64,000 bases of DNA from Deltaproteobacteria bacterium. Lineage in GTDB: Bacteria; Desulfobacterota; Desulfomonilia; UBA1062. Positions 36,723 to 44,884 of this stretch are shown here, piece by piece. The translations under genes and the position numbers were made by a program. The stretch lies in contig WFSG01000011.1 of NCBI GenBank assembly GCA_015486075.1, positions 16,325-80,324 of the forward strand. Direction: 5' to 3'. Below the pieces are notes generated by a model, which searched no databases, was not told the origin of the DNA, and worked only from the letters and a program-made list of their open reading frames with translations. Within the stretch, counting starts at the first letter, position 1, and each line of letters starts with the position of its first letter.

Positions 36723-38147
36723 TCAGCCTTTCTCCACTATCTTTTTTACCTCTTGCGGCAAGGAGAAGTCTTCCTCGGTTATCTCGTCTTCAGATGCATG
36801 GAACTGCACCGATGTCTTGGGAGATAATATATCCTTTCTTGCATTTCCTATCATGATCTTTGCACCCTCGTTTATAATACCTGCTATGTAGATGTGCCCG
36901 GTCACTACCCTCTGCAACCTTTCATTTATGCTTTTAATATCATTGTTCTTTTCCACAAGTTCTGAGCGTACAGACTTGATGGCTTGAAGTATCTTTTTAT
37001 AGAGTGCCTCCTGGTCCTTCCTGAGAGTGCCACGTGCCCTTATCTTGCGCAGCTTTAGTAGCGATGACTTGAGCTTAAGGAAATCCTTGATCCTGGCCTC
37101 CACGTGATCGTAGAGTTCCTCGCGTTCCAAGATTATCTTTGGATCATTACCTATGATGAGCCTTGCATCGACAGGTGCCCCTTCCTTCCCAACTGTATGG
37201 GTGTAAATGAACATCTCCGATACCACGTTGCTTCCTGCTATCCATGCCTCACTGCCTCTCACAACAACAGGGCCCTTTGCCTTTACCTCGCTATTTAGTA
37301 TGTAGTCTTCTACCACGATAGTACCTTCGGCCTCTATATATGCATCCTGCACAAACTTTATCCTGACGTCTTTGCCAGCGATTATCTTTCCATCTTTGTG
37401 GCCGAATATCCCACCTGCTATATTTACGTCACCGCCTGCCTCTATTATCACCCTTCCCACGCTCATGGCTATGGTAACGTCGTCTTTGGCATGTATCTCG
37501 AAACCATCGCCCACCTCCCCGTTTACTATGACAGAACCGTTGAACCTTATGTTTCCAACGCTGGAATCCACCTTATCAACGGCATACACCGGCTCTACCA
37601 CCACCTTTGAACCGTCCCAGAAAACCATGCCGTCTATTGCGGAGATTAACATCTTTCCGTTCTCTGATACTATGGTATTCTTGCCGGGCGGTAGCTTGGC
37701 ATCTTTGCCGTCCTTCGCGGGTATTTCCTTGCCGTTTACTGTAACGCCACTAACACCGGGCTTGGATGGTATCAACTCACAAAGTACGTCCCCCTGGTTG
37801 ACATTCTGTATCAGGTTCAGCTCCCTTATGTTTATCTTGCCATTCTCATCTTCCTCGATCCTTACGTTATTGCCATCCGTGTTGAAATGGAATAAGATAC
37901 GCCCGTCTTCTCCATGCAGGGGCGGATCACCTGTTGCAACTATTAACCACTCGTTGACGATCTTTTCATCTACTATCTTTTGCAGGAGCTCATCGTGTAT
38001 ACCGTAGACTATGCCCTTTTCCTTGAGCGCGGAAATAAGGTCGTCGAGCTCAAGCTCCCCTATGTCCGTAGACTGGGTAGTTACCTTGAGCTTGGCGTTC
38101 AGTCCCTGGTCATAAACATCTATGTCGATTGTATAGTCCTTGCCCAC
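36723..38147 (-). CDS. FapA (DUF342) family protein
   Basis: The 474-residue protein has the DUF342/FapA pattern. The core shows TGDPPLHGEDGRI, KPGVSGVTVNGKEIPAKDGKD, then a repeated beta-solenoid (IRFNGSVIVNGEVGDGFEIHAKDDVTI), and a charged coiled coil (about 355-420) before the last beta unit. FapA-like proteins are tied to flagellar or polar assembly in some bacteria, though the function is poorly known. No flagellar genes are nearby. It is transcribed between the NtrC-type regulator (61 bases upstream) and the pentapeptide gene. Confidence 0.88.
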   Translation of the reverse strand: MGKDYTIDIDVYDQGLNAKLKVTTQSTDIGELELDDLISALKEKGIVYGIHDELLQKIVDEKIVNEWLIVATGDPPLHGEDGRILFHFNTDGNNVRIEEDENGKINIRELNLIQNVNQGDVLCELIPSKPGVSGVTVNGKEIPAKDGKDAKLPPGKNTIVSENGKMLISAIDGMVFWDGSKVVVEPVYAVDKVDSSVGNIRFNGSVIVNGEVGDGFEIHAKDDVTIAMSVGRVIIEAGGDVNIAGGIFGHKDGKIIAGKDVRIKFVQDAYIEAEGTIVVEDYILNSEVKAKGPVVVRGSEAWIAGSNVVSEMFIYTHTVGKEGAPVDARLIIGNDPKIILEREELYDHVEARIKDFLKLKSSLLKLRKIRARGTLRKDQEALYKKILQAIKSVRSELVEKNNDIKSINERLQRVVTGHIYIAGIINEGAKIMIGNARKDILSPKTSVQFHASEDEITEEDFSLPQEVKKIVEKG

Positions 38148-38208
38148 GAGATACGCATCGGATGATGTGTTAGGAATCTTTAAGGATTAAGGCGCTTAAA
38201 GGATTTTC

Positions 38209-39543
38209 TCAGCCTATGTTGTATTTCTTTAGCTTGTACTGTAGTGCCCTGAGACTTATCCCGAGCATGGCTGCGGCCCTTGTTCGGTTTTTCCCCGTTG
38301 ATATAAGTGCAGACTGTATCATCTGCTTCTCCAGGGCTTCCACGGCCTCCACGAGGCTCGAAGATTCCGTGGATGTGCTAGCTGTATCTGCACTGATTAG
38401 CTGTTCAGGCAAGTCTGAACGGTTGATCGTGGATGTCTTGCATCTGGCTATTGCAAATTCTATGGTATGCATAAGTTCCCTTACATTACCCTTCCATGGG
38501 AGTGATAGAAATAGGTCCATAACCTCAGGTGCTACACCCTGTATATCCTTTTTGAACCTACGGTTGTACCTTGATATGAAATGGTCAGTGAGCACGGGTA
38601 TATCTTCCAGCCGTTCCTTCAGGGGTGGTATGTTAATACACACGGTGTTGAGGCGATAGAACAGGTCTTCCCTAAATGAGCCTGTATCTACCTCGCTGGC
38701 AAGATCCCTGTTGGTCGCTGATACGATCCTTACATCTACATGCCTATAGCTTACACTCCCCAGCCTTTCAACAGTTCTTGTCTCCAGGAATCGAAGCAGC
38801 TTGGCCTGCAGGGGCCTATCCATATCGCCTATCTCGTCCAGGAACAAGGTGCCCCCATGAGCCAGTTCTACCTTGCCTGCCTTGCTGGTCGCTGCACCGG
38901 TAAAAGCGCCTTTCTCGTAACCGAAGAGTTCTGATTCCATGAGGTTTTCCGGTATTGCAGCCAGGTTTATCGCGATAAACGGCCCTTGCCTCCTCGTACT
39001 CTTGAAATGTATAGCCTTTGCTGCCATTTCCTTACCCACGCCTGTGGGCCCTGTTACTAGTATATTAAGATCAGTGGGCGCAAATTCCTGTATGGTGTTG
39101 AATACCTGCTTCATGGCATCACTTGCTCCAACCATGCCGAAAACATTCACCTCGCCCTTGAGCTCGCTCAACTCACGCTTCATAGCACCGATGGATGCTG
39201 CCCTGTTTACTACAAGGCGAACCCTCTCTATGTCGTAGGGCTTTTGGATGTAGTCCAGTGCACCTCGCTGCATGGCCTTTACTGCTTCTGCCACGGTACC
39301 GTAAGCTGTTATCATGACAACCGGTATGTCAGGATCGATGTCCTTTATATGATCAAGGGTTTCAAGGCCATCCATGTCCAGCATCCTCTGGTCAAGCAGG
39401 ATCACATCAGGTATCCAGCCCCCTAGGATCGAGATGGCCTCTCTACCTCCAGAGGCCTCTTTTATCTCGAACATGTTCTTGAAAGCCGCAACCAGGGAGA
39501 GCCTTATGGCATCGTCGTCATCCACTATCAGTAGTCGTTTCAC
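38209..39543 (-). CDS. Sigma-54-dependent NtrC-type response regulator
   Basis: The 444-residue activator has a receiver (D8/D9 and phospho-site Asp51 in VILLDQRM), a sigma-54 AAA+ domain (about 140-375) with Walker A GPTGVGKE and the sigma-54-contact loop GAFTGA, and a Fis-type C-terminal helix-turn-helix (about 400-442). It activates sigma-54 promoters when phosphorylated by the kinase that overlaps it by 26 bases. A sigma-54-type promoter and possible enhancer repeats lie at the head of its own operon (43936-43951, 44001-44042), which suggests autoregulation. Confidence 0.96.
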   Translation of the reverse strand: MKRLLIVDDDDAIRLSLVAAFKNMFEIKEASGGREAISILGGWIPDVILLDQRMLDMDGLETLDHIKDIDPDIPVVMITAYGTVAEAVKAMQRGALDYIQKPYDIERVRLVVNRAASIGAMKRELSELKGEVNVFGMVGASDAMKQVFNTIQEFAPTDLNILVTGPTGVGKEMAAKAIHFKSTRRQGPFIAINLAAIPENLMESELFGYEKGAFTGAATSKAGKVELAHGGTLFLDEIGDMDRPLQAKLLRFLETRTVERLGSVSYRHVDVRIVSATNRDLASEVDTGSFREDLFYRLNTVCINIPPLKERLEDIPVLTDHFISRYNRRFKKDIQGVAPEVMDLFLSLPWKGNVRELMHTIEFAIARCKTSTINRSDLPEQLISADTASTSTESSSLVEAVEALEKQMIQSALISTGKNRTRAAAMLGISLRALQYKLKKYNIG

Positions 39544-40891
39544 TAGTCTCCCTCCTTATGGGGATTGTCACCCTTATTGTTGTGCCGCTTCCTTGTCGTG
39601 ATTCTACGTTTATCTCTCCCCCATGGGCACTGACGATTTTCTCGCATATGGCAAGTCCCAGCCCGGTACCACCCCTCTTTGTCGTGAAAAAGGGATCGAA
39701 TATATGTTCTTGTATGTTCTCTGGTATGCCTGGACCACTGTCTTTCACCTCGATAGACAGGGTATTGTCAGATGTAAATGCCTTCAGCCTTATCTCGCCT
39801 TCCTCGCCTAGCACTTGGACGGCATTTAAAAGTATGTTTTCTATGACCGTAAGCATGTGGTCCCTGTCACATTGTGCCATGAGGCCGTTGGGGATGTCCT
39901 TGACTATGGCAGGGCCAGGATTGTATCCGGGGCCAGCCACAACGGCAACTGCATCGTCTATTATATCTGATATATCCCATATATCCATGTGCAGGCTTAG
40001 GGGCCTCGAGTAATCCAGCATGTTATTTATAAAACGGTCTATGCGATCACACTGGTTGGTAACTGTTTCTATGAAATTTGTACGGAACTCTGGATCATTG
40101 TAGTCCCTTTCCAACAGCTGCGCAAAGGTCTTTATCGATGTTATTGGACTCCTTATGTCATGTGCGATGGAGGCCGTCATCCTACCCACCACGGCCAGGC
40201 GTTCGTTTCTCTTTACCTCCCTTGAGAGTACCTCGTTCTTGCGCTCAATCTCCTTGGTGATGGTAAGGGCAGTATACCTGTCATGACGGATGAGAAGTAT
40301 ATACATTATTATGAGTATAGCTATTGTAACCGCGACTATGGAAAGTATAGCATCTCTTCTTGCTTCCCTCTTGCTTTTGAAAAAAGCACTTAAGCTCAGG
40401 TCCTCGGGATAGTCTATCTCCATGAAACCTATTAGGGTATTGTCTGAGTAAAGGGGTGTCTTTACCTGTATGCTGAGCTGGTCGCCCTTGAGCTTTCTTA
40501 GTATCATTCTAAAGTTAAAATTGTATTTCTTGCTCCTGGCTTTTATGTTGCTCTGGGGTTCTTTTTTAGTACTGAATATCTGGCGACCTTGTCTGTCAAG
40601 CAGGTGTACCTCGAACACGCCAAGCGAGGAGGAATCAAGGGTTGTGACCATTTCCTCGAACATTGCATCATTTCCATTTGATTGTATGTACCTTATAGCA
40701 GGATTTTTAAGGAGTGAGGTTATGGTTCTGGCTTCCTTCTTGAGCAGGTTTACCCTGTCCCTTGCCTCATAAGTCGCTTCCCTCTCTAAGAGTATGCCAA
40801 GCAACACGCCAAAGCCTATTATAAGTATGGAGATTGCAACGCCCCTGAACCTGCTGGCCCTTATAGAGTTCTGATCTATAGCCATTACCAT
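39518..40891 (-). CDS. Membrane sensor histidine kinase paired with the NtrC-type regulator
   Basis: The 457-residue kinase has TM1 (about 17-34), a periplasmic sensor loop (about 35-178, PDC-like with GFMEIDYPEDLS), TM2 (about 181-201), HisKA with His244 in SIAHDIRSPITS, and an HATPase domain with the terminal GTGLGLAICEKIVSAHGG. The signal it reads is not evident. I chose ATG 40891, two bases after the upstream stop. It is coupled to the regulator by a 26-base overlap. Confidence 0.94.
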   Translation of the reverse strand: MVMAIDQNSIRASRFRGVAISILIIGFGVLLGILLEREATYEARDRVNLLKKEARTITSLLKNPAIRYIQSNGNDAMFEEMVTTLDSSSLGVFEVHLLDRQGRQIFSTKKEPQSNIKARSKKYNFNFRMILRKLKGDQLSIQVKTPLYSDNTLIGFMEIDYPEDLSLSAFFKSKREARRDAILSIVAVTIAILIIMYILLIRHDRYTALTITKEIERKNEVLSREVKRNERLAVVGRMTASIAHDIRSPITSIKTFAQLLERDYNDPEFRTNFIETVTNQCDRIDRFINNMLDYSRPLSLHMDIWDISDIIDDAVAVVAGPGYNPGPAIVKDIPNGLMAQCDRDHMLTVIENILLNAVQVLGEEGEIRLKAFTSDNTLSIEVKDSGPGIPENIQEHIFDPFFTTKRGGTGLGLAICEKIVSAHGGEINVESRQGSGTTIRVTIPIRRETSETTTDSG

Positions 40892-40893
40892 GT

Positions 40894-41904
40894 TTACTCG
40901 GCCTTGACAGGCACAGTTGACAAAACTCCCATTATCATCCCCAGGTAGAACGTAAAGAAGCGCCACATCAAGGTTAATATGCCAATGAGGCTTGAGGGGG
41001 CGTAAAGGGCGAATATCGCGTAAAAGCCACCCTCTGCAACACCGCTGGAACCGGGTGTTGGTATGAAGTAGAGTAGCACGGTCAGGGGCACCTGTAATAA
41101 CAATAGCTCTGGGATGTCAATTTTCACCCCAGCACCGATTAACATTAATGGTGCCACAGAGAACTGGGCAAGCAAGAATACAACCGTTAGAGCCGTGGCC
41201 ATGAGCATGTATATGCCGCTACCTCTCTTGAATATGGTTACAAACGATGCGTGGCACTTGATTGCCCACTTTGACCATACAGTTTCCCACCTATTTCTCG
41301 TGCCTGTTCGTATAAGGTGAATACCTGACATGAATGCAAGTATTGAGCGACCAAGATCTATTATTATGGAAGGTTTGATCCCTGATACTACCATTACCGC
41401 GGTTGTCCCGGACATGAGCGTGCATGTTACAACCATGACGTACTTGAGCGCACTATGGGAGAGGTAACCAGGGTAAAGGTGGCCCACGAGGGGTGCAGTT
41501 GACAGGAGTACCACCATGGCCAAGAGCGCCTTTACGGTTATGATTGCCGTGCCCTTGGCAGAGTTGAGGCCCTTGTTATGCATCATAATTACCTGGTAGG
41601 CCCCGCCGCCGAACTCGAAGGGCGTAATACCTGAAAACAATAGGCCTCCCCAGACAAGCCTCAGGGCGGTTAGCATGCCTATGCGAGAACCTGTGGCCCT
41701 TGCGAGTACCTTTATCCTCAAGGCATCAGCGATCCACATCAGCACCACGGCACATATGGCACCTAAGAATCCCAGTGGCTTTATGGTCTTTATACCCCTT
41801 ATAAATAACCCCGGCGGTATATTTCTCAAGATCACTATGGTGGCTACCGAAGATATGCCTAGGAATAGCCAAAGCCAGTATTTTCTTATCTTTAGTGTCT
41901 CCAT
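40894..41904 (-). CDS. Flippase-like integral membrane protein (UPF0104/LPBTTF type)
   Basis: The 336-residue protein has about eight TM segments with the lysylphosphatidylglycerol-synthase-TM (LPBTTF) pattern, for example TPFEFGGGAYQVIMMHNKG at about 95-113 and PTPGSSGVAEGGFYAIFA at about 285-302. Such proteins are linked to glycolipid flipping or synthase anchoring (AglD-like). There is no catalytic soluble domain. It lies 9 bases after the GT4 gene and 2 before the kinase start. It could flip the lipid made by the GT4. Confidence 0.83.
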   Translation of the reverse strand: METLKIRKYWLWLFLGISSVATIVILRNIPPGLFIRGIKTIKPLGFLGAICAVVLMWIADALRIKVLARATGSRIGMLTALRLVWGGLLFSGITPFEFGGGAYQVIMMHNKGLNSAKGTAIITVKALLAMVVLLSTAPLVGHLYPGYLSHSALKYVMVVTCTLMSGTTAVMVVSGIKPSIIIDLGRSILAFMSGIHLIRTGTRNRWETVWSKWAIKCHASFVTIFKRGSGIYMLMATALTVVFLLAQFSVAPLMLIGAGVKIDIPELLLLQVPLTVLLYFIPTPGSSGVAEGGFYAIFALYAPSSLIGILTLMWRFFTFYLGMIMGVLSTVPVKAE

Positions 41905-41913
41905 TCTAAACCT

Positions 41914-43164
41914 TTAAGCCTCCCACGACTGCAACGGTGTATGCTGAAAATAGGGAATGCCCACAGGGTACTTGGTTAAGCTTTCATATATGTTGAGTAC
42001 GCTTTGAGCAAGTATTTGAGGGTCGTACTCCCTTGCCCTCTGGATTGATCTGCTTGATATCTCGGACATGAGGTCCTTGTTTCTTAAGAGCTCAAGTGCG
42101 GAATCTGCCATTTCATCCACTGTTTTTACTAGGTACGATCCGGTGTCTTTCAGGGTTTCCCTTGCAGCCCTTATGTCAAAGCTTATCACAGGAAGCCCGG
42201 AGGCCATGGCCTCGGTCAGGACAATGCCCTGTGATTCGTACCTTGATGCGAATAGGAAAATATCAGACGCTGAATAGTAATCCCAGAGTTCATCTCTTGG
42301 TATGCTACCGGTAAAGGTAACTGCTTCTGATAGACCTAGGCTGCTTACCTTCTTTTCAAGCGATCTTCTTTGCCTACCATCTCCGACCACGATTAGATGA
42401 GTATTAGGACTCTCGTTGTGTATTAAAGAAAAGGCTTGTATAATCTTGTCCACGTTCTTTGCTGCAGACAACCTGGAAACGGTTATAAGTACCCTTGTGC
42501 GGTCGCTGATTCCAAGCAGTTTCCTCACTACTTGGCCGTTGGTATTGGTTGGCAAGCGCACTCCTGTGGGTATAACGTTTATTGGGGAAGTGACCCCGTG
42601 TTTCATAAGAAGCTCCTTTATTGCCTCGGAAGGAGCTACCACGTGGTCTGAACGGTCGGCAAACCTGTAGCTATGATGCGATATAATAAACGAGATAAGT
42701 GGGTTTTCAACAAGTATACCCTTCAGGTAGTGTTCGTACTGTGTATGGAATGTATAAACGCATGGTATACCATTCTCCCTTGCGAGTCTCAACGCTTGGG
42801 TACCAAGGCCAAAGGGCTGGTTTACGTGAATTATATCGATGGATTCCTTCTCGATTATATCCTCTATCTGTTTCCTTGCAGAGACAGCAAACCTTCCCAC
42901 CAACAATGTATCCATCAGCCAGAACAGGTTCCAAAGCCACTGATTTCTGCACGATATCTTGAGTCCTTGGCTAATGAGGCCTGGAAGTCCAACGAAACTT
43001 ATGCGGTGAACATAATCCGGATCGTTTCTCCCTTCTGCATCTGTGAAGGTGATTATTATAACCCTGTGGCCCAATGCCATGAGTTCGTTGGCAAGTGTGT
43101 CAACAGAGACGGGTACACCCCCTGTAAAAGGCCAGTACGTGTTTGATAGTATAGCTACATTCAT
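41914..43164 (-). CDS. GT4 glycosyltransferase, diacylglycerol-glucosyltransferase-like
   Basis: The 416-residue GT-B enzyme has the N-terminal NTYWPFTGGVPVSVDTLANEL, then TFHTQYEHYLKG (about 140-150), PSEAIKELL and the donor-site GT4 pattern (FLFASRYESQGIVLTEAMASGLPVIS, with the E-x7-E pair). The FHTQYEHYL segment resembles diacylglycerol glucosyltransferases and related glycolipid enzymes, so a lipid acceptor is likely. It overlaps the DUF2334 gene by four bases and precedes the flippase-like gene. Confidence 0.88.
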   Translation of the reverse strand: MNVAILSNTYWPFTGGVPVSVDTLANELMALGHRVIIITFTDAEGRNDPDYVHRISFVGLPGLISQGLKISCRNQWLWNLFWLMDTLLVGRFAVSARKQIEDIIEKESIDIIHVNQPFGLGTQALRLARENGIPCVYTFHTQYEHYLKGILVENPLISFIISHHSYRFADRSDHVVAPSEAIKELLMKHGVTSPINVIPTGVRLPTNTNGQVVRKLLGISDRTRVLITVSRLSAAKNVDKIIQAFSLIHNESPNTHLIVVGDGRQRRSLEKKVSSLGLSEAVTFTGSIPRDELWDYYSASDIFLFASRYESQGIVLTEAMASGLPVISFDIRAARETLKDTGSYLVKTVDEMADSALELLRNKDLMSEISSRSIQRAREYDPQILAQSVLNIYESLTKYPVGIPYFQHTPLQSWEA

Positions 43165-43907
43165 ATGCTTACCCCTTTTATACTAGGATCAGATATGCTT
43201 GGATCCAGCAAATATCTATAGGTACAGGGCTGCCTTTTATCAAGCATGCCCTCTATAATGTGAAGTGCAAGGCCAAAGAGCCCGGGCCTCTCGATATCTG
43301 CAGGGTGGAGAGCTACCCTTGCGTAGGGTATTCTTACCAGGTCGATCAAATGTGACGTAAGCCTTGCCGTTGCCGATGAGAACAATTCTGTTAAAAAGTT
43401 ACGTGCACCAAAAACTATGACCGGCGAGAAAATAAAGTCACCGCCGGGCAGGTGTATGCCTATGTGAGTTGTGTAGTATAGCCCGGCGTCAGCTACTGCC
43501 CGCCCCCCGTCTTTACTTATGAGCCATGCAGGCGGTACAAATCCAGATGGTTCAAACCCTGCATTTAGAAACATATCCATGGCTTTCTTGATCTTGTTCA
43601 TTGATGTGTCGTAGTCTATGGTCTGAAACTCCGCCACACCCCTTGCATAGTAATTGCCGAGCATACCCCTTGGCCTGTCTGAGCGGTGTGTGAGGCCATG
43701 TATCACTATCTCGTCCCCGGTTGCCTTGCGTTCTTTAAGCCAGGATAAGAGCTCTTTAGAATCTTCCAAGGACATCTCTTCCCTAGGTTCGGGGATAACG
43801 AGTAAAGACATTCCTTTCACACCTGCATCCTCCAAGCGAGCGATTATCTGTTTACATGCATTCAGACTCTCGGTGGTGATGTCATGAATGCTCACAATAA
43901 TCTTCAT
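43161..43907 (-). CDS. DUF2334 polysaccharide-deacetylase-like protein
   Basis: The 248-residue protein has the metal-dependent deacetylase-like pattern: SIHDI near the start (about 6-10), EIVIHGLTHRS (about 71-81), FVPPAWLIS (about 121-129) and VALHPADIE (about 206-214), giving His and Asp residues in the family positions. It is likely cytoplasmic, with no signal peptide. It may act on a glycolipid made by the adjacent GT4. It is first in a seven-gene operon, 18 bases after the expected sigma-54 start site, with GGGGA upstream of the ATG. Confidence 0.85.
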   Translation of the reverse strand: MKIIVSIHDITTESLNACKQIIARLEDAGVKGMSLLVIPEPREEMSLEDSKELLSWLKERKATGDEIVIHGLTHRSDRPRGMLGNYYARGVAEFQTIDYDTSMNKIKKAMDMFLNAGFEPSGFVPPAWLISKDGGRAVADAGLYYTTHIGIHLPGGDFIFSPVIVFGARNFLTELFSSATARLTSHLIDLVRIPYARVALHPADIERPGLFGLALHIIEGMLDKRQPCTYRYLLDPSISDPSIKGVSI

Positions 43908-43935
43908 AGTATTTTAATCCCCGTAAGAATAATCT

Positions 43936-43951
43936 AGCAAATACGATACCA
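43936..43951 (-). promoter_or_regulatory. Sigma-54 (-24/-12) promoter of the envelope operon
   Basis: Reading the minus strand, TGGTATCGTATTTGCT fits the -24/-12 consensus TGGYRYRNNNNTTGCW at all but one of the fixed or two-fold positions, with the required ten bases between GG and GC. It predicts transcription start near 43925 and a leader of about 18 bases to the ATG at 43907. The operon encodes its own NtrC-type activator. Confidence 0.75.
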
Positions 43952-44000
43952 TGATGCTATCCCAAAATAATTCTGTTTAATCAACAAGATAGAACGTCAT

Positions 44001-44042
44001 GTTGCTTGTTGGTATACCATAGTTGCGCGGTTGGTATACATA
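44001..44042. promoter_or_regulatory. Tandem repeat placed as an enhancer (UAS) for the sigma-54 promoter
   Basis: Two copies of a 21-22 bp unit lie side by side: GTTGC-NN(N)-GTTGGTATAC at 44001-44017 and 44022-44039. The inner GTTGGTATAC copies start 22 bases apart (44008 and 44030), about two helical turns. The first contains a perfect GGTATACC palindrome. They lie about 80-115 bases upstream of the expected start, the usual range for NtrC-type activators, with an AT-rich spacer between. Confidence 0.6.
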
Positions 44043-44139
44043 ATTTGCCTTCTGCTTGGGTTGGGAGCTGATGGAAGTCTCTTACTCTTAGAAGTAAGGT
44101 TTTCCATGTCTTCCTTTTTTCAATGGATAGATGTACAAC

Positions 44140-44766
44140 CTAGCCTTGCACTTTTCTTTTTGCCCTCTTGTTGTATACCCAGGCATAGATTATTATCAGG
44201 GCTATGCACGATATCAAGAGCACATAACTAATGTGCGAGACATGGCTAAGCACCAGCTCCTGGTTGTTTCCAAAAAGGTAGCCTATGTATGCGAGGATTG
44301 CCACCCAGATGCCAGCACCAAGCGCTGTAAAAAGGCAGAAGAGGAAGAAATCCATCCTTGCAAGACCTGCAGGAAGGGATATGTACTGTCGTATCACGGG
44401 TAGGAGCCTGCCTGTAAATGTACTTATATGACCGTGCCTTGAAAAGAAGCGGTCTGCCTTGTCCAAGGATTTCTCCTTTATGAAAAGGTAGTTGGCATAT
44501 TTTTCGAAAAAAGGTCTTCCAAATTTTATGGCAAGCCAGTAATTAAATATGGCACCCAGGAGGCTACCCGATATACCGGATGCAATAACCAGCCACAGGT
44601 TCATTGTTCCGTTACTTGCTAGGTACCCAGCAGGAGGTATGACTACCTCGCTAGGAAAGGGGAAAAAGGAAGACTCCAAGAACATGAGAGTAATAATACC
44701 CGGGTATCCCCAGTGGCCCACTGTGGATACTATCCATGTTATGACCTGGTGAAGAAACTGCTCTAT
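44140..44766 (-). CDS. DedA family membrane protein, apparent AUA start
   Basis: The DedA protein has [31 protein letters not shown] near the N-terminus, [20 protein letters not shown] in the middle, and four or five TM segments. DedA proteins such as UptA are proposed undecaprenyl-phosphate or other lipid flippases. The first ATG/GTG in frame is GTG 44721, which would remove the conserved amphipathic start [16 protein letters not shown]. Extending to ATA at 44766 restores it and places GGAGGT eight bases upstream; an in-frame TAG lies just before. The product would be 208 residues. The unusual start is inferred from alignment memory. Confidence 0.85.
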   Translation of the reverse strand: MEQFLHQVITWIVSTVGHWGYPGIITLMFLESSFFPFPSEVVIPPAGYLASNGTMNLWLVIASGISGSLLGAIFNYWLAIKFGRPFFEKYANYLFIKEKSLDKADRFFSRHGHISTFTGRLLPVIRQYISLPAGLARMDFFLFCLFTALGAGIWVAILAYIGYLFGNNQELVLSHVSHISYVLLISCIALIIIYAWVYNKRAKRKVQG

Positions 44767-44884
44767 TTTTAGCTACCTCCATCTTAGGGTTTTTGGCTCT
44801 CAAGTATTAAATTATCCGTCTTATTATCATAGAGAATGCATTTCAATAAAGCATTTTCCTTAGTGGCAAGCTATTATGCATGTA

